Below, one piece after another: positions 5,766-12,491 of a stretch of DNA of 20,145 nucleotides. The notes under the pieces were generated by a model. That model did not search any database, had not been told where the DNA came from, and worked only from the letters and a program-made list of their open reading frames with translations. This DNA comes from a candidate division KSB1 bacterium (lineage in GTDB: Bacteria; Zhuqueibacterota; JdFR-76; DREG01), in assembly GCA_022566355.1 (NCBI GenBank), contig JADFJB010000089.1:1-20145 (forward strand). Reading direction: 5' to 3'. The translations under genes were made by a program, and so were the position numbers. The stretch's first letter is position 1. The number at the start of each line of letters is the position of its first letter.

Positions 5766-6013
5766 TCATGAATTTATACTTGACAATTTTTGTGCTAATT
5801 CTAGCAATACCGGGTTCAACACCTTTGTATTTGTCACGATTTCATTAAGTGAATTCGAAATATACTCATCCCTACAAGACAAGTGTCCAGCCCGGATTTA
5901 CTTCTCAAGATTAAATCAACTGCGTTTTGTCCAAGTTTATTTGTTAATGTACGGATCGCTACATTCATCCCAGAGCAATCACCGCCACTGCTTAATAATC
6001 CGATTTTTTTCAT
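5766..6013 (-). pseudogene. pfkA: Remnant of 6-phosphofructokinase (N- and C-termini only)
   Basis: From the ATG at 6013 the frame reads 'MKKIGLLSSGGDCSGMN' plus 'VAIRTLTNK', the ATP-binding N-terminus of PfkA. It then jumps to 'NAVDLILRSKSGLDTCLVGM', which matches the family's C-terminal region. About 230-280 residues in between, including the substrate-binding and catalytic Asp region, are missing. The original frame is then lost by a shift: another frame continues as 'SNSLNEIVTNTKVLNPVLLE' and 'LAQKLSSINS', a typical PfkA end, stopping at 5766. The remnant cannot be active. It lies 31 bases before gap and probably marks the old first gene of this operon. The cell would need another phosphofructokinase (ATP or PPi type) or use the operon mainly for lower glycolysis and gluconeogenesis. 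Confidence 0.85.
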
Positions 6014-6360
6014 GATATCCAAATCTTTATAGTAAAATTTAAACTCTATAATAAAACCATTTCCCTGGAATATCCACATTAAATTGACAAGAAAAAGGCT
6101 GCTAAATTATTATTCTCTTGATGACTTAAATCATTACAAATTAATCAGATAGTTTGTATTTTTATTTCCCAATTCTTGAATTTTGGATCAAGTTGATGAA
6201 TAAAACTATAATCAGAATATCTCCTACAAAAGCCACAAATATATGGAAGAATACAATGTCAGTTATTTCGTAAACTTTGTGCCTTCATTGCGTCCTTGTG
6301 GTTAATCTAATTCATGTCGGTTTGATGCTAAAGCTTCACTCCAAATTTAATTTGAAAGCT
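6014..6360. other. Intergenic stretch between the pfkA remnant and comF
   Basis: I see no gene here. Minus-strand readings upstream of the pfkA ATG give only a short run without family features. The stretch 6277-6308 (TTTGTGCCTTCATTGCGTCC and on to GTGGTTAAT) resembles a short motif scattered between genes in many bacterial genomes. An imperfect inverted repeat, AGCTT..AAATT against AATTT..AAGCT, lies at about 6331-6360, at the end of comF, and could be a weak terminator. No clear promoter could be assigned. Confidence 0.4.
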
Positions 6361-7074
6361 CTAAGCTCTGGCTAAAGCGAGGGCATATACTTCTTTGGCT
6401 TTATTTTCTTTTAGAATTCTGGCACATTCATTTAAAGTTGAGCCGGTTGTAATCAGATCATCTATTAAAAGAATTACTTTCTCTTGAATTTTTTGATTAT
6501 CTGAGACAGAAAAAGCGCCGGCCATATTTTCTAACCTCTCATGAGCATCCAACTGTGTTTGAGACTTCGTATTTGTCACTCTTTTTACAACATTAGTAAA
6601 AAACGGTTTTTCTAAAATTATGGCAATCTCCCTGGCAAGTAATTCACTCTGGTTATAGCCCCTTTCTTTTTGCCTTTTGGTATGAAGAGGTATTGGTATT
6701 ATAATTTCAATTTCATGAAAATGATTTGATATATCTTTTTTCAAAAACCGAATAATCTCCCTTGCAATCCGGGTTTTTCCGTTATATTTCATCTCATGAA
6801 TAATCTTTTGAATTCCTTCATTAAAATCAAAAAATGCATGGAAACGGGCGATAAACACAAGCAGATCTTCTTCTCTTACCAGCCATAGATTACTTATAGC
6901 TGTATCCGTTGTTCTTGGCAGTTGATGCCAGCACTTATTACAGACCTGGTTCAGTCCTTCAATTTCGGAAGATTCGCATAGAATACAATTTGTCGGATAA
7001 ATCCACTGAAGCAATGGTAATAATACGCATCGATTTGAAAATTCAATCAACCTTCTAAGAGCTAGCCCCCTCAT
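6361..7074 (-). CDS. comF: ComF family protein (zinc finger plus phosphoribosyltransferase fold)
   Basis: ComF-type proteins assist uptake of transforming DNA in naturally competent bacteria and carry a PRTase fold. The 237-residue product shows the N-terminal four-cysteine zinc finger (C30-x2-C33 ... C45-x2-C48), then 'MKYNGK' (95-100), the signature 'KERGYNQSELLAREI' (about 136-150), and the PRPP-binding loop 'VILLIDDLITTGST' (200-213). Length and order are those of a full ComF. The start ATG at 7074 has AAGG about nine bases upstream. The end, 'VYALALARA', is the normal C-terminus. It stands alone between the pfkA remnant and a barrel protein. Other competence genes are not in view, and many lineages keep comF without proven competence. 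Confidence 0.92.
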   Translation of the reverse strand: MRGLALRRLIEFSNRCVLLPLLQWIYPTNCILCESSEIEGLNQVCNKCWHQLPRTTDTAISNLWLVREEDLLVFIARFHAFFDFNEGIQKIIHEMKYNGKTRIAREIIRFLKKDISNHFHEIEIIIPIPLHTKRQKERGYNQSELLAREIAIILEKPFFTNVVKRVTNTKSQTQLDAHERLENMAGAFSVSDNQKIQEKVILLIDDLITTGSTLNECARILKENKAKEVYALALARA

Positions 7075-7110
7075 TCATATACCTTATCTATCTATATAAC
7101 ATTAATGAAG

Positions 7111-8424
7111 TTACATTGAAAATTCATAGTTAAAGACAAGCCGGGGACTATAACGTTCTTGTGGAATATATTGATTGCTCTCTTCATCCAATTCAAATGT
7201 CCAAATATAATCCATAAACAGGATTAAAAATGGTTTGATTTTATAACCTATGCCAAGGCGCGCAATAGATCGATTATCGAGGGTTCTTATGTCTTTAAAA
7301 CTGCCAATGTTTTTCTTATCATACGTTGCTTGAAATGTTACCAGGGGTATGTGGCGCCTGGTAATTGCATTAATATGTAAAATACCACTATTATCGACAG
7401 CATCAAGTTTCTGAAAATTGCCAATAATATCCACTATACCCAAAATATTGCTACGTAATTCGCCAAATACACCTTTTAAACTGGAGGTAATGCCTGAGAG
7501 GATTTCTGTCTTGTAAACTCCCGTGGTAGATGTCAGAGGAACATAGCGATCAATTTCATAAAATGAATCAAAATAACTTGGCAAAAATTCTTCTCCCAGC
7601 CATCTTCTCTCCAATCTTGCCTCAAAATATACAAACTCTCCCATCCCTTTTAACCTCAGACCAACACCAACGGCTTTTCCGGAACCAAAATTATTTATTT
7701 TTGCATAATCCGCATAAATTGCAGTCCAAAGCAATTTATTGTCAATAAAGGGCAATTCAATATCAAGACCATATACACTTACATCATCATTTTCAGTAGC
7801 TCGATTTACATCCGGATCCACATCTGTAATATAAGTCGCGCCAAAGATAACATTGTTAAGCAAAGGCATGTTCAAAACATTTTTGAAAGGTCTCAGGTAA
7901 AATCGTCCTCCAATGATTTCAGATCTGCCCAGGTTACTTGTCATGGTTTCAATGCCATATCTGCCAAAATCCGAATCCAGAGTTAGCCCAATTTTTCGAT
8001 TATCCCAATTTGCCTCGTTTGTGTAATAATTCATTATGAAGCCATGGCCGATCCTGGTCGCGTCTAATGTCCCTATGCGAGTGTATAAATCATCCCCTTT
8101 CCAACCATATCGTAGGTAACGAATTGCGCGAAAATAATCATAGCTTTCATCCCAATCCTTCGAGCGGATATGACCATTATTGGTATTGTACAACAAAAGC
8201 ACGTTTAATCCTACTCCTATTTTTCCGAAAGACAGCTCGGGAGTTAAGGTTATCGTTACATAAGAATCATTATCGATTGACGTATAACCAAGCCCTCCCC
8301 CAAGCAAACCGAATTTATCGTATCTTCCATAACCGATCATGCCAACTTGTGCTTTTGAAGTTGTTACAAATAAAAGAGTTAATAGGAAACCGATTATTAT
8401 ATATTTTTTATTGATATTTAACAT
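7111..8424 (-). CDS. Outer-membrane beta-barrel protein of unknown function (437 aa)
   Basis: The ATG at 8424 has AAAGGA at good spacing. Residues 1-25 are a signal peptide (Lys6-Lys7, core IIIGFLLTLLFV, end TTSKA-Q). The rest is a series of amphipathic strands with alternating hydrophobic residues and many Tyr, Asn, Gly and Asp turns ('GLLGGGLGYTSIDNDSYVTI', 'NVIFGATYITDVDPD', 'RLGIGYKIKPFLILFMDYIW'). It ends in an aromatic strand, 'RLVFNYEFSM'. This is the pattern of a 14-18-stranded outer-membrane barrel. No TonB plug, OmpA or lipoprotein domain is present, and the transported substrate cannot be named. The gene lies 37 bases upstream of comF on the same strand, so the two may share a transcript. 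Confidence 0.8.
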   Translation of the reverse strand: MLNINKKYIIIGFLLTLLFVTTSKAQVGMIGYGRYDKFGLLGGGLGYTSIDNDSYVTITLTPELSFGKIGVGLNVLLLYNTNNGHIRSKDWDESYDYFRAIRYLRYGWKGDDLYTRIGTLDATRIGHGFIMNYYTNEANWDNRKIGLTLDSDFGRYGIETMTSNLGRSEIIGGRFYLRPFKNVLNMPLLNNVIFGATYITDVDPDVNRATENDDVSVYGLDIELPFIDNKLLWTAIYADYAKINNFGSGKAVGVGLRLKGMGEFVYFEARLERRWLGEEFLPSYFDSFYEIDRYVPLTSTTGVYKTEILSGITSSLKGVFGELRSNILGIVDIIGNFQKLDAVDNSGILHINAITRRHIPLVTFQATYDKKNIGSFKDIRTLDNRSIARLGIGYKIKPFLILFMDYIWTFELDEESNQYIPQERYSPRLVFNYEFSM

Positions 8425-8558
8425 TTTTTGTCCTTTGATGTTTTAAAAGTCATATTGAAATTGATAATAGTATATATTGAATTTGTGGGAAAATGGATTC
8501 AAATCTTAATTCCCTTAATCTTTGTTCATTTATTTCACCAAAGTCAAAGAATACAAAT

Positions 8559-8723
8559 TCAATCGATTTGAAGTGATAATGATACTCTAAACAAATCGTA
8601 CAAAGGATGAACGACATACGCGAAATCAATAAATGAAAAAAGTTTATCCCGGTAATTTTGAGTTATCCCTGCTCCAAAACTATAATAAAGTCTTTCAGAC
8701 TGATCGATTGAAGTAGGGTCTAC
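8559..8723 (-). pseudogene. C-terminal fragment of a second outer-membrane barrel protein
   Basis: On the minus strand a 54-codon stretch ends at a TGA (8561-8559) and reads 'ERLYYSFGAGITQNY', 'KLFSFIDFAYV' and 'DLFRVSLSLQID'. The alternating hydrophobic pattern and final strand are those of the last hairpins of a PorV/UPF0164-like barrel protein. The upstream frame is closed by a TAG directly before it, with no start codon or ribosome binding site. I take it as a remnant. The family call rests on pattern only. Confidence 0.45.
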
Positions 8724-8836
8724 CTAAAAAAGAAATTCACCAATTTGAAAAACGTATTATTGATGTTTTGTTCATTGACGATTTATCAAGTTGACTATCT
8801 CTTACGTTCTTTTGGTTGCTACGATTAAATTCTGAG

Positions 8837-9073
8837 TTAAAAGTCCCATTTTAATCCACGATTCTTCTGTTTTGGCAATTTAGCTCGGATTAATCCTAAG
8901 TGGAAGTTGGTTTTTCCATAACCTATGGCACCTTCAATACGGTTTCGTTCCCGTTGTTTCTTTCGTCGCCATTGGCGCTCCTTTTCAACCTCTACTGAAT
9001 TTTTGTTTCGACGTCCTAAAGGCTTTACCGCTGCCCGAATGCTATGTTTTTTCAAATAAGCGCAAAAGCCTGT
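8837..9073 (-). pseudogene. C-terminal fragment of an IS1182/IS5-like DDE transposase
   Basis: The open stretch has 79 codons and is closed upstream by a TAA (9076-9074). It reads 'FCAYLKKHSIRAAVKPLGRR', then a very basic linker 'EKERQWRRKKQRERNRIEG', then 'AIGYGKTNFHLGLIRAKLP'. The series PLGR(P/R)...ERNRIEG...GxGK...L..I.AKL is the end of IS1182/IS5-type transposases, where the Glu in NRIEG is likely the last acidic residue of the DDE triad. The front part with the two catalytic Asp residues is absent, so it is inactive. Terminal inverted repeats were not found. It shares the decayed interval 8559-9073 with the barrel fragment. Confidence 0.7.
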
Positions 9074-9255
9074 TTATAATAAAACTTATGAATTGGTTTG
9101 AACTTAACAACATTTGAAATATTTCGCCATTAAAATAATACATAGCCAGATTTGAGGAATCATCGCTTATTTATTTTATCAATAATATGCTCATGGAGTT
9201 GGATTTTTTAAAAAATAATTACAATTAATTAATTTAAAATGCTTATTATAAAAAG

Positions 9256-11667
9256 ATGTTGAATCAACAAATGAAAATCTGCAAAACAAAACTTATCTTT
9301 CTTCTATTTCCGATTTTATTAACCTCGATTTCAAAACCATGCTTATCACAGCAAGACAACCAAACAGCTTCATTAACAGGACAAGTCAGCGATGAAAATA
9401 CCGGCAAGCCTTTAGCCTTTGTGCAAGTATTTATTCAATCCATTCAAGTTGGTGATGATAGTGATGACAGCGGCATGTTCGCAATCAATAACTTAAAGCC
9501 TGGCGAGTATCAAGTTACGGTAAAGTTGGTTGGCTACAAAACGATTCATAGCGAAGTGGAAATAAAACTCAATGAAGTGTTTCGGATTAATTTCCAAATG
9601 ACGGCAGAATCTTTTTATCTCCAGGATGTTCAGATCACAGCAAGCCGGCACATAGTTTTGGAGCAGGACGCCTCACAACTGGTTTCAGTGATAACACAAG
9701 CAGAAATCCGGGATTTAAATGCCAATCAGACACCGGAGTTACTGCGTGAAGAAATCGGCATCTATATACAGAAAACCAACAATGGCGGCGGCTCTCCTAT
9801 TATAAGGGGCCTACGTGCCAATAAAATCCTACTTGCGATAGACGGCATCAGACTCAATAATTCTACCTATCGCGGCGGCAATCTCCAATATCTCAATACC
9901 ATCGATCCACAATCAATAGAGAGGATTGAAATCGTTCATGGCCCTGTTTCTGCTTTATATGGCAGCGATGCTTTGGGAGGTGTTATTAACATCATCACTA
10001 AAAGCCCGATAATGGATGCTCAACACAAGCAAAAATGGGATGGTTTTGCCTCGATCAACTCCTCAACAGCAGATAATACCCATTCCGCCCATTTAGGTTT
10101 GCAAACTGCAAACAGCAAATGGGGCTTTTTGGTTGATGCTTCATTTTATTCACATGGCAATATCACCAGGGGGACTTCTGGAGGCAGCACCTTAATGGAT
10201 CGATTACGAAATGATTCCAGGGTATCAAGGATTCTTAACAAAACACAATCGCCAAACGAATATAACAAATTTGATCTAATGACAAAAATTCAGTTATCGC
10301 CAAAAGAGTCTCATCATTTTTCGTTGGCTTACCAGTTGAGCCGCCAAAATGAAGTTCCGCGTTATGATACCATAGAATCCCGGATAAACAGTTTATGGCT
10401 GTATGATCCCCAGGAGCGTGATTTGGTCTATTTGAATTACGAAAACACAAACCAAAATGGTTTTTTTGAAACGGCAAAGTTCACGCTGTCTCTAAACAGG
10501 CAATTTGAAAGACGTATCCAGCAAAGAACCGGAAGCAGTAACCAGACCAGGGATCAATTTGAAACTGTGACTTACGCCGCCCAAATCCAGATGAATAAAA
10601 TACTGCTTAAAAAACATTATTTTGTATATGGATCGGAAATCTATTTTGATCATGTAAATGCAAATTCATCCATTGTTGATTTATCATCAGGGGTCGAAAC
10701 AAGCCAAGATCCGATTTATCCGGATGGTTCGACCTACCTGAGTTTCGGGATATTCGGTCAAGCTGAACTCAAACTCTCCCGCCGTTTGAATTTTAATATT
10801 GGAACACGATTTAGCGCTTTTAAGCTGAAAGCCCCTTTTGCAGCAAGCGGCAGCACCGCCGATTTAGGAACATTCGAAATATCCCCGGCTTCGTTCACCG
10901 TCAGCTCCGGTGTGACATATTCCATCACCGAAAATGTAAACTTTGTGTCAAATATTGCCCAGGGATTCCGGGCGCCTAATTTGGATGACGCCAGCAAATT
11001 AGGGCCGGGAAAAGGCGGCAGTTTTTATGATGTGCCAAATCCTGACGTGCAACCCGAAAGGATTTTAAGCTTTGACGGAGGATTTAAAATTGCAACTGAC
11101 ATCATTAAGATCAATTTAATCGGTTATTATAGCGATATTTCAGATTTACTTTTGCGCAAACAAACATCATTTAACGGGCTGCCAACCATTGTCTATGACA
11201 GCGACACGCTAACTGTGTTCCACAAGACCAATGTGGGTGATGCATTCATAACCGGAATTGAATTTGGCATCGAAGCGGTCCTTTCTGAAAACCTGCTGCT
11301 TAAATCAAATTTGAGTTATACTTACGGAGAAAACAGCTCTTTTTCAGAGCCGCTAACAGCCATACCGCCATTGAATGGCTTTTTTGCAATCCGCCGGCAA
11401 ACCAGCCGCAGATGGTTTGAGATCAACTCAAGATTTGCCGCAGCCCAAAATCGCCTGTCATCCGAAGATCATCTGGATCTGCGTATTCCCGAAGGGGGTT
11501 CACCGGGTTGGATTACTTTCAACTTGCGTTCAGGATTTGAGCTGAATGAGTTTTTTAATATTCGATTTTCGATTACCAATCTTTTGGATAGAAATTACCG
11601 GGAGCACATGAGTGGGTTTAATGCTCCCGGCAGAAATTTTGTTTTAGGGGGTGAGGTGAGTTTGTGA
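9256..11667 (+). CDS. TonB-dependent outer-membrane receptor
   Basis: This receptor imports a large or scarce nutrient (siderophore, haem or similar) through the outer membrane, driven by TonB-ExbB-ExbD. The 803 residues fall into a signal peptide (about 1-32), a carboxypeptidase-regulatory-like domain (about 38-115, 'LTGQVSDENTGKPLAFVQVF', 'GEYQVTVKLVGYK'), a plug (about 130-250, 'SPIIRGLRANKILLAIDGIR', 'IERIEIVHGPVSALYGSDAL', 'GGVINIITK'), and a 22-strand barrel ending 'FVLGGEVSL'. 'GFRAPNLDDASKLG' and 'VQPERILSFDGG' resemble haem/haemoglobin-type receptors, but the substrate is not certain. The ATG at 9256 lacks a clear Shine-Dalgarno; an ATG at 9271 is equally possible. It is the only intact large plus-strand gene here. 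Confidence 0.93.
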   Translation: MLNQQMKICKTKLIFLLFPILLTSISKPCLSQQDNQTASLTGQVSDENTGKPLAFVQVFIQSIQVGDDSDDSGMFAINNLKPGEYQVTVKLVGYKTIHSEVEIKLNEVFRINFQMTAESFYLQDVQITASRHIVLEQDASQLVSVITQAEIRDLNANQTPELLREEIGIYIQKTNNGGGSPIIRGLRANKILLAIDGIRLNNSTYRGGNLQYLNTIDPQSIERIEIVHGPVSALYGSDALGGVINIITKSPIMDAQHKQKWDGFASINSSTADNTHSAHLGLQTANSKWGFLVDASFYSHGNITRGTSGGSTLMDRLRNDSRVSRILNKTQSPNEYNKFDLMTKIQLSPKESHHFSLAYQLSRQNEVPRYDTIESRINSLWLYDPQERDLVYLNYENTNQNGFFETAKFTLSLNRQFERRIQQRTGSSNQTRDQFETVTYAAQIQMNKILLKKHYFVYGSEIYFDHVNANSSIVDLSSGVETSQDPIYPDGSTYLSFGIFGQAELKLSRRLNFNIGTRFSAFKLKAPFAASGSTADLGTFEISPASFTVSSGVTYSITENVNFVSNIAQGFRAPNLDDASKLGPGKGGSFYDVPNPDVQPERILSFDGGFKIATDIIKINLIGYYSDISDLLLRKQTSFNGLPTIVYDSDTLTVFHKTNVGDAFITGIEFGIEAVLSENLLLKSNLSYTYGENSSFSEPLTAIPPLNGFFAIRRQTSRRWFEINSRFAAAQNRLSSEDHLDLRIPEGGSPGWITFNLRSGFELNEFFNIRFSITNLLDRNYREHMSGFNAPGRNFVLGGEVSL

Positions 11668-11669
11668 TT
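11628..11669. repeat. Direct repeat: 3' end of the TonB-receptor gene, left copy
   Basis: The last bases of the receptor gene (CGGCAGAAATTTTG, GGTGAGGTGAGTTTG) recur with few changes at 12418-12457, beyond the vapBC locus. About 36 of 42 positions match by eye. This copy codes for 'GRNFVLGGEVSL' and includes the stop codon. Confidence 0.7.
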
Positions 11670-11696
11670 GGGTTGTTAGCAGAAATCTTCTCTTAA

Positions 11697-12073
11697 CTAT
11701 GAAAACCTTTCTACTTTTGATAAAATTGATAACAAATTCTTATCCAAAGTCCAAACCTGACTTTTAGTTTCTCTTGCATACATTAATATGGCACAATCAA
11801 TTAGTCCAACACCCTTAATAAGCCATTTGCTTCGACCAGATTTTTTACCTGCTTTAAAGAAAATCCCATCCACCATAGAGTATTTTCGGTAAATTGTACC
11901 AATATTCAGATATCATACCACGTTCCCGTTTTTCTCTGGTGCCCGGCATCAATTCTGCAAATACACATTCAACTACAAGCGCTTGTCCATTTTAGCAATC
12001 CCTGCATGCGCGAGAAAACAGGTTCATTTGCCTTTAAAAAGTCAATCCAGATTGACGTATCAATAACAATCAC
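11697..12073 (-). pseudogene. VapC-like PIN-domain toxin, broken by two frameshifts
   Basis: PIN-domain VapC toxins are Mg-dependent RNases. From a GTG at 12073, overlapping the antitoxin stop by four bases (GTGA), the first frame reads 'VIVIDTSIWIDFLKANE' with the first catalytic Asp. At about 11990 the homology moves to another frame: 'NGQALVVECVFAELMPGTRE' with the conserved Glu. At about 11860 it moves again: 'AGKKSGRSKW' and 'GVGLIDCAILMYARE', then 'QVWTLDKNLLSIL', with the remaining acidic residues, ending at TAG 11699-11697. The two shifts do not cancel, so no full-length toxin is made. All four acidic positions are still readable, so decay is recent. Confidence 0.85.
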
Positions 12074-12282
12074 TGCCTGTTAATCTTTCTTACAAAGGAG
12101 CTACTAAATCCTTCTTTGAAAACAAAAGGAGTCCGGGCGACCTGGATATTTAAAGATTTTATTTTTTGAATAGAGACCCATTCGGATAATGCTTTTATCA
12201 AGGAGTCGGTGATATTTTTCCCCTGGGTCAATTGCTTAACATCAGCAATCAGGTCATCGGGTATAAGTGCGGTTACTTTCAT
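12070..12282 (-). CDS. VapB-like antitoxin (70 aa), orphaned
   Basis: The product has the usual antitoxin order. An N-terminal DNA-binding part ('MKVTALIPDDLIADVKQLT', then 'NITDSLIKALSEWV') is of the ribbon-helix-helix kind seen in VapB proteins that start with a short strand and a DDxL helix. A C-terminal toxin-binding tail ('VARTPFVFKEGFSSSFVRK') follows. The stop overlaps the start of the toxin gene (GTGA), the standard coupling in such pairs. An inverted repeat stands directly before the ATG at 12282 and no ribosome binding site is visible, so the transcript may be nearly leaderless. Since the toxin is broken, the antitoxin may persist as a DNA-binding repressor or by immunity to related toxins. 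Family call is firm; the exact subfamily is not. Confidence 0.8.
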   Translation of the reverse strand: MKVTALIPDDLIADVKQLTQGKNITDSLIKALSEWVSIQKIKSLNIQVARTPFVFKEGFSSSFVRKINRQ

Positions 12283-12286
12283 AGTT

Positions 12287-12312
12287 TATACGATACGACA
12301 GTGCATCGTATA
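12287..12312. promoter_or_regulatory. Candidate VapB operator (inverted repeat)
   Basis: TATACGAT (12287-12294) and ATCGTATA (12305-12312) are perfect 8-base inverted arms with a 10-base spacer, starting five bases upstream of the antitoxin ATG. Antitoxins of this type bind such palindromes to repress their own operon, so this is the likely autoregulatory site. Binding is inferred from position and symmetry only. Confidence 0.6.
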
Positions 12313-12417
12313 TGTCAGCCGGTTTTTGATATTTCTAATCGTGAAACCTCACAACTCCGCAGCTGCCATAACACCTTTCGTCAGATATTATATTTATTTC
12401 TTTATTCATCATTCCTG

Positions 12418-12457
12418 CCGGTAGAAATTTTGCTTTGGGGTGAGGTGAGTTTGGGAT
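12418..12457. repeat. Direct repeat: remnant of a TonB-receptor 3' end, right copy
   Basis: CCGGTAGAAATTTTGC...TGAGGTGAGTTTG matches 11628-11669 but has lost one G in the G-run, so the coding frame (GRNFALG / EVSLG) is broken. Nothing upstream of it looks like the rest of a receptor. It is either the stub of a second receptor gene or a duplication made when the vapBC segment entered. Confidence 0.65.
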
Positions 12458-12491
12458 TAAATTCAAATCACAATTAGTTTATTCTATCGGT

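Noticed and set aside
5834-6079. Independent 81-residue gene starting at 6079
   Set aside because: The first 22 residues have no features. The rest is the pfkA remnant starting at 6013, continued in another frame.
6277-6308. Novel regulatory element between the pfkA remnant and comF
   Set aside because: The TTTGTG...CGTCC...GTGGTTAAT motif looks like a common dispersed intergenic sequence, and nothing links it to a nearby gene.
9199-9225. Promoter TTGGAT ... TACAAT for the TonB receptor
   Set aside because: The spacer is only 15 bases in a very AT-rich stretch, so the match is not better than chance.
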